Shown piece after piece: positions 24,785-32,269 of a stretch of DNA of 64,000 nucleotides. Within the stretch, counting starts at the first letter, position 1. The number at the start of each line of letters is the position of its first letter. The translations under genes were made by a program, and so were the position numbers. The notes under the pieces were generated by a model. That model was given only the letters and a program-made list of their open reading frames with translations. It did not search any database and was not told where the DNA came from. This stretch comes from Phytoactinopolyspora halotolerans (GTDB lineage Bacteria; Actinomycetota; Actinomycetes; Jiangellales; Jiangellaceae): positions 62,001-126,000 of the forward strand of contig NZ_JAAGOA010000009.1 in NCBI RefSeq assembly GCF_010550675.1, read 5' to 3'.

Positions 24785-25690
24785 TCAGGCTGAGGGGAGC
24801 GTGGCGATCACCACGGCACCGCCGGCGTCGTGCGCGTCCACGGATCGAGCGTGCAGCCCGTGCCGGCTGAAGAGCTCGACGGCATCCGGCGTCTGGTCCC
24901 GCCCGGTCTCGACCAGGACGTGACCGCCCGGCCGCAGCCAGTGGCGCACATCGGCGGCGACGCGACGCTGAACATCCAGACCGTCCGGGCCGCCGTCGAG
25001 CGCGACCCGGGGTTCGTGCAGCCGGGCCTCGGCAGGCATCAGCGTGATCGCGCCGGTGGGGACGTACGGGGTGTTGGCGAGGAGCAGATCCACCTGTCCG
25101 CGCAGCCGATCGGGGAGCGGCTGGAACAGATCGCCGCGGTACACCTGACCACCGACCTGCGCCACGTTGCGGCGAGCGCACCGAACCGCCGCCGCGTCGA
25201 CGTCGGCGGCGTGCAGCTCGGCGTCGCCGAACCTGGCGTCGTGGAACCTGGCGTCGTGGAACCTGGCGTCGTGGAACCTGGCGTCGTGGAACCTGGCGTC
25301 GCGGAACCTGGCGGCCACCGCCACACCGATGGCGGCGGAACCGCAGCACAGGTCGACCAGGACCGGTCCGCCCGGGTGGTGGGGACTGCCCAGTCCGCCC
25401 GGGCGGTCGGCCATGGCGGAGAGCAGAGCACCGGCCTGATCGACGAGGAACTCGGTGCGGCGTCGCGGTACGAAGACGCCGGGCTCGACGGCGATGCGCA
25501 GTCCGCAGAACTCGGCCCAGCCGACGACGTGCTCAAGCGGTTCACCCTGGGCTCGGCGCCGCACCAGCCGGTCGAGCTCGTCCGGCCCGGCTGCGGACTC
25601 GATGAGCAGCCGGGCCTCGTCGTCGGCGAAGACGCAGCCTGCGGACCGCAGCCGTCGGGCGACCTCCTGAATCACCACCCGGCCATCCAA
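24785..25690 (-). CDS. PrmC-like protein N5-glutamine methyltransferase with repeat insertion
   Basis: 301-aa class I methyltransferase related to HemK/PrmC. A helical N-terminal domain (1-70) is followed by the SAM site VDLCCGSAAIG (about 112-122). The catalytic NPPY is changed to NTPY at 206-209; actinobacterial paralogues with NAPY also occur. Residues 129-155 are five copies of a five-residue unit (DARFH type) inserted between motif I and the strand AELHAADVD. They arise from a 15-bp DNA repeat. True PrmC methylates release-factor Gln; this paralogue may have another target. The start is uncertain (TTG at 25690, or GTG at 25678). Confidence 0.8.
   Translation of the reverse strand: MDGRVVIQEVARRLRSAGCVFADDEARLLIESAAGPDELDRLVRRRAQGEPLEHVVGWAEFCGLRIAVEPGVFVPRRRTEFLVDQAGALLSAMADRPGGLGSPHHPGGPVLVDLCCGSAAIGVAVAARFRDARFHDARFHDARFHDARFHDARFGDAELHAADVDAAAVRCARRNVAQVGGQVYRGDLFQPLPDRLRGQVDLLLANTPYVPTGAITLMPAEARLHEPRVALDGGPDGLDVQRRVAADVRHWLRPGGHVLVETGRDQTPDAVELFSRHGLHARSVDAHDAGGAVVIATLPSA
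25229..25310. repeat. 15-bp in-frame tandem repeat, five copies plus a partial copy
   Basis: GAACCTGGCGTCGTG starts at 25229, 25244, 25259, 25274 and 25289, with a truncated copy from 25304. The last full copy differs by one base. Because 15 bp is five codons, copy changes keep the reading frame of the PrmC-like gene. Confidence 0.92.
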
Positions 25691-25742
25691 CCACCCCGGA
25701 CGCGACCTGGTACCAGTCGACCCGGGCGTCGCCGGGAGTGCT

Positions 25743-26282
25743 TTACCCGGTCGGGACCCAGAATCGCAGCTTCCGCTCGATCTGATTCTCGAACACGCCG
25801 CCGTTGTTCTCGATCACCTTGCGGGAGGCGACGTTGTCGTCGTCGCACGTCACCAGGGCCTGCTCGATACCCAGGTCACGGGCGATCGGTAGCGCCGACT
25901 TCAGCATCGCGGTGGCGTGTCCCTGCCGACGGGCGCTGGGCCGCACGTCGTAGCCGATGTGCCCGCCCAAACGCCACAGGCTGTCGGTGAGCCGGTGCCG
26001 GATCGCTATCCGGCCCAGGTAATCCGTGCCGTCCACCCACCACATGGTCGTGGCCGGCACATGACCGCCGGGACGGGGGGACGACTCGAGCGACTGCGCC
26101 CGCAGCCACCGCACATACTTCTCGAAGACCTCGGGCGACTCCCAGGTCGCGCCGTAGACACGTAAGTCGTTCCCGATCATCGACCGATCGTCGGCGTCGC
26201 CCCGCCCCTCGGCCTCGAACTCGGCCATCGCGGCGAGGAAGGACCGGTGCACGTCTACTGTCGGTACGCTCAGTTCTGGCAC
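25743..26282 (-). CDS. GNAT-family N-acetyltransferase
   Basis: 179-aa protein with the Gcn5-related fold. WVDGTDYLGRIAIRHRLT gives the central strands, and IGYDVRPSARRQGHATAMLKSALPIARDLG contains the acetyl-CoA pyrophosphate loop (RRQGHAT). VTCDDDNVASRKVIENNGGVFEN is the conserved C-terminal Asn block. This is the YhbS/DUF-type subgroup often found alone. It transfers an acetyl group from acetyl-CoA to an amine that cannot be named from sequence. It diverges from the rhodanese gene at 26351. Confidence 0.88.
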   Translation of the reverse strand: MPELSVPTVDVHRSFLAAMAEFEAEGRGDADDRSMIGNDLRVYGATWESPEVFEKYVRWLRAQSLESSPRPGGHVPATTMWWVDGTDYLGRIAIRHRLTDSLWRLGGHIGYDVRPSARRQGHATAMLKSALPIARDLGIEQALVTCDDDNVASRKVIENNGGVFENQIERKLRFWVPTG

Positions 26283-26350
26283 ACATCAAGTGGTACCCGA
26301 TCGAGGCCGTCCGTGCACGCCTGCCGGACTTCCTGCGACACTTGAGCACT

Positions 26351-26671
26351 ATGGACGTACCCGAAGTCGATGTCAGCGCCGTGCCCGACGACGCCGCTCT
26401 GCTGGACGTGCGCGAACACCCCGAGTGGGAGGCTGGGCATGCTCCGCACGCCGTGCACGTGCCGATGAGCGAACTGCCCAGCCGGTTAGGTGAGCTTCCC
26501 GAGAGCGGGCGGGTGTACGTCGTCTGCAAGGTCGGCGGCCGATCGTGGCAGGTCGCCGCGTGGCTGAACGAGATGGGCCGGGACGCCGTCAACGTGGCCG
26601 GAGGGATGGCGTCGTGGGCTGCGGCGGGACGCCCGATGGTCAGCGACGCAGGAGACCCGTACGTGGCGTAG
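26351..26671 (+). CDS. Single-domain rhodanese-like protein
   Basis: 106-aa rhodanese domain, GlpE-sized. VPDDAALLDVREHPEWEAGHAPHAVHVPMSEL is the typical N-terminal half. The active-site loop is VVCKVGGRSWQVA with Cys near residue 58, and the last strand is VNVAGGMASWAAAG. It would move sulfane sulfur between a donor and thiols in the cytoplasm. The ATG at 26351 agrees with family length; a TTG nine bases earlier is possible. The methyltransferase gene follows after 35 bp on the same strand. Confidence 0.88.
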   Translation: MDVPEVDVSAVPDDAALLDVREHPEWEAGHAPHAVHVPMSELPSRLGELPESGRVYVVCKVGGRSWQVAAWLNEMGRDAVNVAGGMASWAAAGRPMVSDAGDPYVA

Positions 26672-26706
26672 AAATCGGTTGCTGTCGCGCGGCCGATCGT
26701 GGTGAC

Positions 26707-27420
26707 ATGCGTGACATGACCGCACGATGGATGGTTGACGAGCACGCCTACGCAGGTCCCGAGCACCTCGACGCTGAGTTCGCCGCCGGTTATGACCGCA
26801 AGCAGGGCTACCCGGACGCCGCGGATGACGTCGCCGTGCTGCGGCGCCACGGCGTAGGGGAGCGGTCGACGGTGATCGACTTCGGCGCCGGTACCGGCCA
26901 GTTCGCACTCGCCGCGGCGGAGGCGTTCGGGCGGGTGGTCGCCGTTGATGTGTCACCGATCATGCTGTCGCGGCTGTCCCAGGCTGCGAGCGACGGCGAA
27001 CTGCGCAATGTCGAGTGTGTGCAGGCAGGTTTCCTCAGCTACGAGCACGCAGGGCCGCCGGCCGAAGCGGTCTTCACCCGCAACGCGTTGCACCACCTGC
27101 CCGACTTCTTCAAGGCAGTGGCCTTGACCCGGATAGCCGGCATGGTGCCGCCAGGGGGAGTGCTGCGCCTGCACGACCTCATTTACGACTTCCGGCCAGA
27201 GGACGCCGACGCGATCTTCCAGCGATGGTTCGACGGTGCGGTCGACGATCCGGCGGTGGGCTACACGGCGGCGGACTACCTCGAGCACATCCAGACCGAA
27301 TACAGCACGTTCCGCTGGCTGCTCGAGCCGATGCTCGACGTGGCCGGGTTCGACATCGCCGACGTGACGTACAGCGGCTCGGTCTTCGGCGCCTACACCT
27401 GTATCCGCAGGCCAAGCTAA
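26707..27420 (+). CDS. Class I SAM-dependent methyltransferase
   Basis: 237-aa protein. Motif I is VIDFGAGTGQFALAAAEAFG (about residues 56-75), the acidic VAVDVSP follows, and motif IV is FTRNALHHLPDFFKAVAL, a UbiE-like fold in the small-molecule methyltransferase group. There is no hint of the substrate. ATGs at 26707 and 26716 are both possible; I give the first. It may be co-transcribed with the rhodanese gene 35 bp upstream. Confidence 0.85.
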   Translation: MRDMTARWMVDEHAYAGPEHLDAEFAAGYDRKQGYPDAADDVAVLRRHGVGERSTVIDFGAGTGQFALAAAEAFGRVVAVDVSPIMLSRLSQAASDGELRNVECVQAGFLSYEHAGPPAEAVFTRNALHHLPDFFKAVALTRIAGMVPPGGVLRLHDLIYDFRPEDADAIFQRWFDGAVDDPAVGYTAADYLEHIQTEYSTFRWLLEPMLDVAGFDIADVTYSGSVFGAYTCIRRPS

Positions 27421-27505
27421 GACAAGCCGGTGGCGCGGGGGCCGGCTGAGACGAGTCGGAGGGGGAGCGGGATGCTCGGGCGCGCCGATGTGGTGGCGCG
27501 GGGCA

Positions 27506-28078
27506 TCAGGGGTCGGCGGCGAGCCGAGCGTGCAGATGCATGTCGTGCCATCCGTCTTGGTGCAGGACCGCCTGCCGCAGCGTTCCCTCGTAGGCGAATC
27601 CGGCCTTCTCCGCGATACGGCACGACGCCTCGTTCAGCGTCGAATGGCGAAGCTCCAGACGGTGCAGCCCGATGTCTTGAAACAGCCATGTCGAGAGCCG
27701 GCGGGTGGCTCGGCCGGCGATGTTGTTGCCGCGAGCGGCCCGGGCCGTCCAGTACGCGATCTCGGCCGTGCCTTCGCGGAGATCGAGGATTCGCAGACCG
27801 ACGCGACCGGCGAGCGCGTCGTCACGGATGATCGCCCAGTCCGCGCCGGTTTCGGTGCGCCAACGAGCGGGCCAGGACGCCAGCCATTCGAGCGCCTCGG
27901 ATCGAGACATGGAGCGCACGTGCCAGCGTTGGATCTCGTCGTCCTCATAGGCGGCGACCAGCGCGTCGGCGTCGGCGGTGCGCCACGGCCGCATGACGAG
28001 CTCGTCCACTTCGAGCGTCGGCTGCGTGCGCGTGCCGAGCCGGCCGGGAGGGACAACCGGGGAGACGAAGACGGGCAT
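27506..28078 (-). CDS. GNAT N-acetyltransferase of the RimJ/RimL type
   Basis: 190-aa acetyltransferase. DELVMRPWRTADADALVAAYED opens the domain; GTAEIAYWTARAARGNNIAGRATRRLSTWLF has the acetyl-CoA loop (RGNNIAG), and LHRLELRHSTLNEASCRIAEKAGF is the usual C-terminal block. RimJ/RimL relatives acetylate ribosomal protein N-termini or small molecules, including antibiotics. A short inverted repeat (28089-28106) lies just upstream of its start. It converges on the methyltransferase gene, and the 85 bp between shows no other gene. Confidence 0.88.
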   Translation of the reverse strand: MPVFVSPVVPPGRLGTRTQPTLEVDELVMRPWRTADADALVAAYEDDEIQRWHVRSMSRSEALEWLASWPARWRTETGADWAIIRDDALAGRVGLRILDLREGTAEIAYWTARAARGNNIAGRATRRLSTWLFQDIGLHRLELRHSTLNEASCRIAEKAGFAYEGTLRQAVLHQDGWHDMHLHARLAADP

Positions 28079-28088
28079 GGCACCACTC

Positions 28089-28106
28089 TGTCATGCTAAC
28101 TTGACA
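28089..28106. promoter_or_regulatory. Short inverted repeat upstream of the GNAT gene
   Basis: TGTCA (28089-28093) and TGACA (28102-28106) are exact inverted copies with an 8-bp spacer, 11 bp upstream of the acetyltransferase start, in an AT-rich patch. It may be an operator; no regulator is adjacent. Confidence 0.35.
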
Positions 28107-28166
28107 TAATGTAAATTATCGGCGATAGATCAGAAGCCGCGGGAGCGCGGACCAGACCCACCCAAC

Positions 28167-28223
28167 CCCATGATCATGAACACTTCCCGTTCACATAGCA
28201 CGGGAAGTGTTCATGATCATGGG
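28167..28223. repeat. Perfect 24-bp-arm palindrome (ATGATCATGAACACT family)
   Basis: Arms 28167-28190 and 28200-28223 are exact complements with a 9-nt loop. The arm begins CCCATGATCATGAACACT. It stands 16 bp behind the stop of the two-component remnant and upstream of the GNAT gene on the same strand, so it could terminate the exporter operon. It is nearly the same sequence as the palindrome at 55825-55884. Confidence 0.9.
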
Positions 28224-28238
28224 AGCGGAACGGTGCGT

Positions 28239-28557
28239 TCATGACGCCAGGTACCTGAGCACGGCCAGAACCCGGCGGTTCGCGTCGTCGGCCGCCGGCA
28301 GGCCGAGCTTGGCGAAAACCGCGGCCACATGTTTCTCCACGGTGCCTGCCGAGACGACGAGCGCCTGCGCGATCCCGGCGTTCGAACACCGCTCCGATCA
28401 GCGAGACGGTGAACCCGGTGCCGAGGGCCAGCAGCACGAGCACCGCGACGAAACCGACGACGCCGACGGGCGCGCCGAGCACGCAGTACGCGATCTCGGC
28501 CCACGCACGTCCGGTGACGGGCGTGCGCAGAACGGTGCCGAGCCGGAGATCACGCAT
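28239..28557 (-). pseudogene. Two-component system remnant: histidine kinase start joined to response regulator end
   Basis: From ATG 28557 the first about 57 codons encode the membrane start of a sensor kinase (GRAWAEIAYCVLGAPVGVVGFVAVL, then GTGFTVSLIGAVF, split here), as in the putative-sensor-domain kinases of actinobacteria. At about 28381-28390 the coding potential switches frame to the end of a LuxR/NarL regulator: SNAGIAQALVVSAGTVEKH, then VAAVFAKLGLPAADDANRRV, then a stop at 28239. The kinase core, receiver domain and linker are gone. An out-of-frame internal deletion of some 1.5 kb explains this. The gene order exporter-kinase-regulator is the usual one, so the exporter has lost its control. 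Confidence 0.8.
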
Positions 28558-29347
28558 CGCGACGCGCCGACATCCAGCCTCCGGCCGCGAGCGCGACCGA
28601 CACGTACAGGCACAGCACCGCGAAACCGGCCCACGGCGACAAGACGTCGTCCGCCGGCTCGGTCACGGCCAGCGAGTTCCCCGCGATCATGGTCGGGAAG
28701 AACTTCGCCACCGTCGTCCCGGTCAGCCCGGCCAGCACACCCGGGACGACGAACAGCACGCCGGCCAGTGTCCCGATGGCCGCCGCCGTGTGCCGTAGCA
28801 CGGCTCCCAGCGCGATGCCGATCAGCCCGACCATGGCCAGGTACACGCCAAAGAGCACCAGGGCGCGTATGACTCCGGGATCGCCGAGGCCGGGACGCGC
28901 CACCGCCTCGGTGAGCGCGAGCCGTCCGGCGAAGAACGTGCCGAACGTGACCAGCTCCCCCACCACCAGCGCGGCCGCACCGAACACCCCGGCCTTGGCC
29001 GCAAGCAGCAGCCGCCGGTTCGGGATCGCGGCGAGGGTGGAGCGGATCGCGCCGGACGAGTACTCCCCCGTGACCACCAGCACCCCGAGCCCGCCGATGA
29101 GGAGCTGACCGAGGATGAGTCCGGCGAGCAGGTTGTTCAGCGGGTCGACCGGCTCCGCCGCGGCTGCCTGAGGTGCCTCGGTGGCGGCAATCGTCACGAT
29201 CCCGATCACGATCATCCCGGCAGCGGTGGTGGCGAGCACCCACACCGACGAGCGCAGGCTGCGCAGTTTGATCCATTCCATCCGTGCCGCGTGCCTGAAT
29301 CCGTACCGGCCGGCGAGCAGCTCGGCCCTGTGCGATATCGCGGTCAC
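28550..29347 (-). CDS. ABC-2 type exporter permease
   Basis: 265-aa membrane protein with about six spans and the ABC-2 pattern: a cytoplasmic N-terminus with EWIKLRSLRSSVW, then GGLGVLVVTGEYSSGAIRSTLAAIPNR, the typical loop after the second span. It pairs with the ATPase encoded immediately upstream (4-bp overlap). The last 8 bp overlap the start of the truncated kinase. Systems like this often export lantibiotics, other peptides or lipid-active drugs; the substrate is unknown. Confidence 0.88.
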   Translation of the reverse strand: MTAISHRAELLAGRYGFRHAARMEWIKLRSLRSSVWVLATTAAGMIVIGIVTIAATEAPQAAAAEPVDPLNNLLAGLILGQLLIGGLGVLVVTGEYSSGAIRSTLAAIPNRRLLLAAKAGVFGAAALVVGELVTFGTFFAGRLALTEAVARPGLGDPGVIRALVLFGVYLAMVGLIGIALGAVLRHTAAAIGTLAGVLFVVPGVLAGLTGTTVAKFFPTMIAGNSLAVTEPADDVLSPWAGFAVLCLYVSVALAAGGWMSARRDA

Positions 29348-30087
29348 CGCGTCCTCCTGTGCTGGGCGTGATCGTTGCCACGGTACTCTGCGCTGTCGCC
29401 GGTGAGCTCGAAGAACGCCTCTTCGAGCGAGCGGCCCTCGCGGGTGAGCTCGGCCACGCTGCTGTCGGCGAGCAACGCTCCGCGGCCGATGACGATCAGG
29501 CGGTCGGCCGTCAGCGCCATCTCACTGATCAGGTGACTGGAGAGCAGGACGGTGCGTCCTTCGGCGGCCAGCGACGTGACCAGGCCCCGGAGCCACCGCA
29601 CGCCCTCCGGGTCCAAGCCGTTCACCGGTTCGTCGAACAGGAGCACCGGCGGGTCACCGAGCAATGCGGCGGCGATGCCGAGCCGCTGTGACATGCCCAG
29701 GGAGAAGCCGCCCGCCCGCCGTGCGGCGACGTCGGAGAGCCCGACCGTGTCCAGCACGGCCCGGACCCGGGCGCGCGGGATGCCGTTGCCGGCGGCCAGC
29801 GCGGCGAGGTGGTTCTCGGCGCTGCGGCCGGGGTGAAACGTCCTCGCCTCGAGCAGCGCCCCGACCTCCCGCAACGGCCAGGCCAGCCGATGGTACGGCG
29901 TGCCGTTGATGTGAGCGGTCCCCGCGTCCGGGCGATCCAGTCCGATGATCATTCGCATGGTGGTGGACTTGCCCGAACCGTTGGGGCCGAGGAACCCGGT
30001 GACGACACCGGGACGGACGTCGAAGTCGAGACCTCCGACGGCGACGGTGGAACCGTAGCGTTTGGTGAGCCCGCGGACTTCGATCAC
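29344..30087 (-). CDS. ABC exporter ATP-binding protein (DrrA/BcrA-like)
   Basis: 247-aa ATPase. Walker A GPNGSGKST is at residues 34-42, signature FSLGMSQRLGIA, Walker B VLLFDEPVNGLDPEG and switch SSHLISE. The changed signature (SLGMSQR for SGGQ) is usual in the BcrA/DrrA group that powers ABC-2 permeases. It is the first gene of the minus-strand unit ATPase-permease-kinase-regulator, of which the last two are now a remnant. It faces the rhodanese gene at 30277 across a 189-bp divergent region that shows no other recognisable signal. Confidence 0.92.
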   Translation of the reverse strand: MIEVRGLTKRYGSTVAVGGLDFDVRPGVVTGFLGPNGSGKSTTMRMIIGLDRPDAGTAHINGTPYHRLAWPLREVGALLEARTFHPGRSAENHLAALAAGNGIPRARVRAVLDTVGLSDVAARRAGGFSLGMSQRLGIAAALLGDPPVLLFDEPVNGLDPEGVRWLRGLVTSLAAEGRTVLLSSHLISEMALTADRLIVIGRGALLADSSVAELTREGRSLEEAFFELTGDSAEYRGNDHAQHRRTR

Positions 30088-30276
30088 GGTTGTGTCCAGG
30101 TGAGTGTTCTCATGCCACCCACGCTACGAACGCGCGAGTGCGGCCAGAAGCCGGCTTTCCTCCGTCTCGCCTGGGGGTTCTCCCCCAGACGGGCGGGAGC
30201 GACGTGGCAGCATACCGCCCTCGGATGGCAGCCGGACCCATGCCGGACGCGGGCACGGCGCGGCTACGGTACGACT

Positions 30277-30723
30277 ATGACGGTGAACACCGATGGCCTC
30301 GCTTCGTCGGGCCGCCCCAGGGTCAGTGGTTCGGCGGTGTCGGCCACGCCGGCCGCGGCGAGCGAAGCCGCGGCGGCGCATTTCGCCTCGCTACTGGCGT
30401 TCGAGACGGACTGCTGGGATGTCCGCGACGCCATGAGCCGGGATGCGATGGACTTCGTGCTACTCGATGTCCGCAGCCCCGAACTGTTCGCGGCCGGGCA
30501 TGTACCGGGCGCCGACAATCTTCCGCATGGCCGGATCAACGAGCGCAACCTGGCGACGTACCCGGCGGACACGCTGTTCGTCGTCTATTGCGCCGGTCCG
30601 CACTGTAACGGCGCCGACAAGGCCGCGCTGCGGTTGGCCCGGCTCGGCCGGCCGGTGAAGAAGATGATCGGCGGCATCACCGGGTGGCTCGACGAGGGCT
30701 TCGAATTGACGACGACGTCGTGA
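30277..30723 (+). CDS. Rhodanese-like protein with N-terminal extension
   Basis: 148-aa protein. An Ala/Ser-rich N-terminus of about 45 residues precedes a rhodanese domain: FVLLDVRSPELFAAGHVPGADNLPHGRI, an active-site loop VVYCAGPHCNGADKAA with Cys near residue 107, then IGGITGWLDEGF. The loop with CAGPHCNGA is that of the persulfide-type single-domain rhodaneses often linked to stress regulators. The role is presumably cytoplasmic sulfur transfer. The gene is followed by an 8-bp-stem hairpin terminator. Confidence 0.87.
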   Translation: MTVNTDGLASSGRPRVSGSAVSATPAAASEAAAAHFASLLAFETDCWDVRDAMSRDAMDFVLLDVRSPELFAAGHVPGADNLPHGRINERNLATYPADTLFVVYCAGPHCNGADKAALRLARLGRPVKKMIGGITGWLDEGFELTTTS

Positions 30724-30729
30724 CGGGAC

Positions 30730-30750
30730 GGGACGGGTCAGCCCCGTCCC
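30730..30750. terminator. Hairpin between convergent genes
   Basis: GGGACGGG (30730-30737) and CCCGTCCC (30743-30750) form an 8-bp GC stem with the loop TCAGC. It starts 7 bp after the rhodanese stop and lies 7 bp before the stop of the opposing small gene, so it can serve both strands. Confidence 0.65.
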
Positions 30751-30756
30751 CCGCGG

Positions 30757-30963
30757 TCATTCACCCCAGTCGTCAAGTGTCCATGCCGGCTCGACCATCT
30801 CGGTGCCGCCGGGACCGATCTGGACGATCTGGTTCCCGTGCCGCTCGATCGGACGTACCAGCCAGCTGTGATTCTGTGCGTTCCAGGTCAACACGTACTC
30901 CGTGTCCCGGCGCAACATCAGTGTTCCTCCCGAATCCCCGTCGCGGACGGTGGCGACGGTCAC
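30757..30963 (-). CDS. Small hypothetical protein
   Basis: 68 aa if started at the GTG at 30963 (VTVATVRDGDSGG); the frame stays open further upstream to 31185. The peptide is a mixed beta-type sequence with WNAQNHSWLVRPI and ends EPAWTLDDWGE. I do not recognise a family. Codon bias with GC-rich third positions supports coding up to about the chosen start. No clear Shine-Dalgarno sequence is seen, so both the start and the reality of the gene are uncertain. The position between a terminator hairpin and a long upstream gap fits a single small gene. Confidence 0.45.
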   Translation of the reverse strand: MTVATVRDGDSGGTLMLRRDTEYVLTWNAQNHSWLVRPIERHGNQIVQIGPGGTEMVEPAWTLDDWGE

Positions 30964-31236
30964 TGAACTGTGCCTGTGCTCGCCCCACACCGACGTCCGG
31001 ACCGTGCGGTGTGAACCTGCACTCTGGTAGCGTGCCAGGTCGGCGGGGCATTGTTGACCGGCTCTATGAAGATATGTCCGTTCAGTGGTGCGTGATACGA
31101 CCGAACGGATGAGGGCGGCGCCGTCCTTGAGCACGTAGCCTCGATCTTTTCGCCGCCACGGACGTACAGGTGTTCGACGCTGCACGTCGCAATCGTCTCG
31201 AATCGTCGGGCCTGAAAGATGACCCGAAATCGTCCC
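30964..31236. other. Intergenic stretch without a supported gene
   Basis: This region lies between a doubtful small gene and the SoxR-like promoter. It holds a stem-loop with CACACCG (30986-30992) and CGGTGTG (31007-31013) around the inner palindrome GTCCGGAC. Open frames through it have poor codon bias for this genome and no ribosome sites. If the small gene at 30757 starts far upstream, its 5' part would lie here. Confidence 0.5.
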
Positions 31237-31267
31237 TTGACCTCAACATTTGTTGAGGTCTTAGCCT
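31237..31267 (+). promoter_or_regulatory. SoxR/MerR-type promoter of the hemerythrin-like gene
   Basis: TTGACC (31237-31242) and TAGCCT (31262-31267) are 19 bp apart. The dyad ACCTCAACATTTGTTGAGGT is a perfect 8-bp inverted repeat centred in the spacer. It is the better-preserved twin of the promoter at 17329. SoxR-type regulators bind such 18-bp boxes and untwist the long spacer when oxidised. Confidence 0.8.
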
Positions 31268-31309
31268 GGATGCACAGTTGTGACCAGCGCGGACGGTAAA
31301 GGTGATGAC

Positions 31310-31858
31310 ATGTCGGAAAGCTACGCCCAGCGGCCGGATGCCGATGTCGAGCGGGCTCAGGCCTTCGGTGAACAACTGGTCGAGGTTCACGGGTGGCTGC
31401 GAGCCGAGTTGTCCTCCATTCGTCGCGAGGTAGACGAGTTCGTCGCCGGCCGGGCGGATGCCCCGGCAGCCACACGCACGCCCCCTTCCCTCACCGTCCA
31501 GCTGCGCACACGCTGCCTGGAGTTCTGTGCGGACCTGCACCATCACCATACGGGTGAAGACGGCATCCTCTTCCCCGCCCTAGCGGAGGACGTTCCCGAA
31601 CTGGTGCCGGTACTCCCCAAGCTTCAGCAGCAGCACATGGCCGTCGGCCGCATCCTCGACGCGCTGCAGGCGACGCTCCAGGATGCCGCCGACACCGACC
31701 CGGCGTGGGTCCGTGCGGAACTGGCGAGGCTCTCCGCCGAACTCGAGGCACACCTGTCTGATGAGGAGGCGCAGATCGTCGACGCCATGAACGCGATGCG
31801 ACAGGAGCGCGTCGACGCGTTGACGGCGGCCGCCGAGGCACAAGCCGCGCAGGAGTGA
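31310..31858 (+). CDS. Hemerythrin HHE-domain protein
   Basis: 182-aa four-helix protein with a hemerythrin-like metal site. Candidate ligands are His27 (EVHGWL), the cluster HHHHTGED (His77-80, Glu83), His109 (QQQHMAV), and His148 and Glu152 (AHLSDEEAQ). Such proteins bind a di-iron centre and handle oxygen, peroxide or nitric oxide. I chose the ATG at 31310 (AGGTGAT just before it) over a GTG at 31280. Transcription from the SoxR-like promoter 43 bp upstream would link it to redox stress, which fits the protein type. Confidence 0.87.
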   Translation: MSESYAQRPDADVERAQAFGEQLVEVHGWLRAELSSIRREVDEFVAGRADAPAATRTPPSLTVQLRTRCLEFCADLHHHHTGEDGILFPALAEDVPELVPVLPKLQQQHMAVGRILDALQATLQDAADTDPAWVRAELARLSAELEAHLSDEEAQIVDAMNAMRQERVDALTAAAEAQAAQE

Positions 31859-31895
31859 CGAGTCCTGGCACGTGAGCCGACGGATCGGCTACATG

Positions 31896-32126
31896 TCAGG
31901 ACTTGTCCCGGTACTTCGGCACGTCCGGTGCCTCATCGAGGTCATCGAGGTCGCGGCCGGGCGCGTCCGAGCTGATACCCATGCCGCTGACCGGCCGCTG
32001 TCCGTGCACGAGACCGTCCTGAGCCTCCTGCTCCTTGAGCGCTCGCTCAGTGGTTCGCTCACGGTCGATCTCGCGCGGATCCTCACCGGGCGTCGGTGTT
32101 TCCTTGGTTCGCCGGTCCTCAGCCAT
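31896..32126 (-). CDS. Small hydrophilic hypothetical protein
   Basis: 76-aa very charged protein (start MAEDRRTKETPTPGEDPREI, end APDVPKYRDKS) with no hydrophobic segment, probably disordered. The frame is open further upstream to 32282, but that part runs into the promoter of the regulator at 32270 and has less typical codons, so I take the ATG at 32126. No family is recognised. It converges on the hemerythrin gene with 37 bp between. Confidence 0.5.
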   Translation of the reverse strand: MAEDRRTKETPTPGEDPREIDRERTTERALKEQEAQDGLVHGQRPVSGMGISSDAPGRDLDDLDEAPDVPKYRDKS

Positions 32127-32269
32127 GTGCTGCCCGGTACCCGGATCACGCCGACGACACACGTCCGGCGTGATGCGGACAACAGCAACGGGCACGCGGG
32201 AAATCTGATTCACCGGGCACGCCGGACGTCGTAGGATCAGGTACGTCGTCTGCGACGAAGGAGTATCAG

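Noticed and set aside
28174-28557. Intact 127-aa membrane protein
   Set aside because: The frame reads through the deletion joint into nonsense and into the palindrome, while the LuxR end is clear in another frame; a remnant explains it better.
30964-31185. N-terminal extension of the small hypothetical gene
   Set aside because: The extra 74 codons have poor codon bias and no ribosome site; I kept only the GTG start at 30963 and low confidence.
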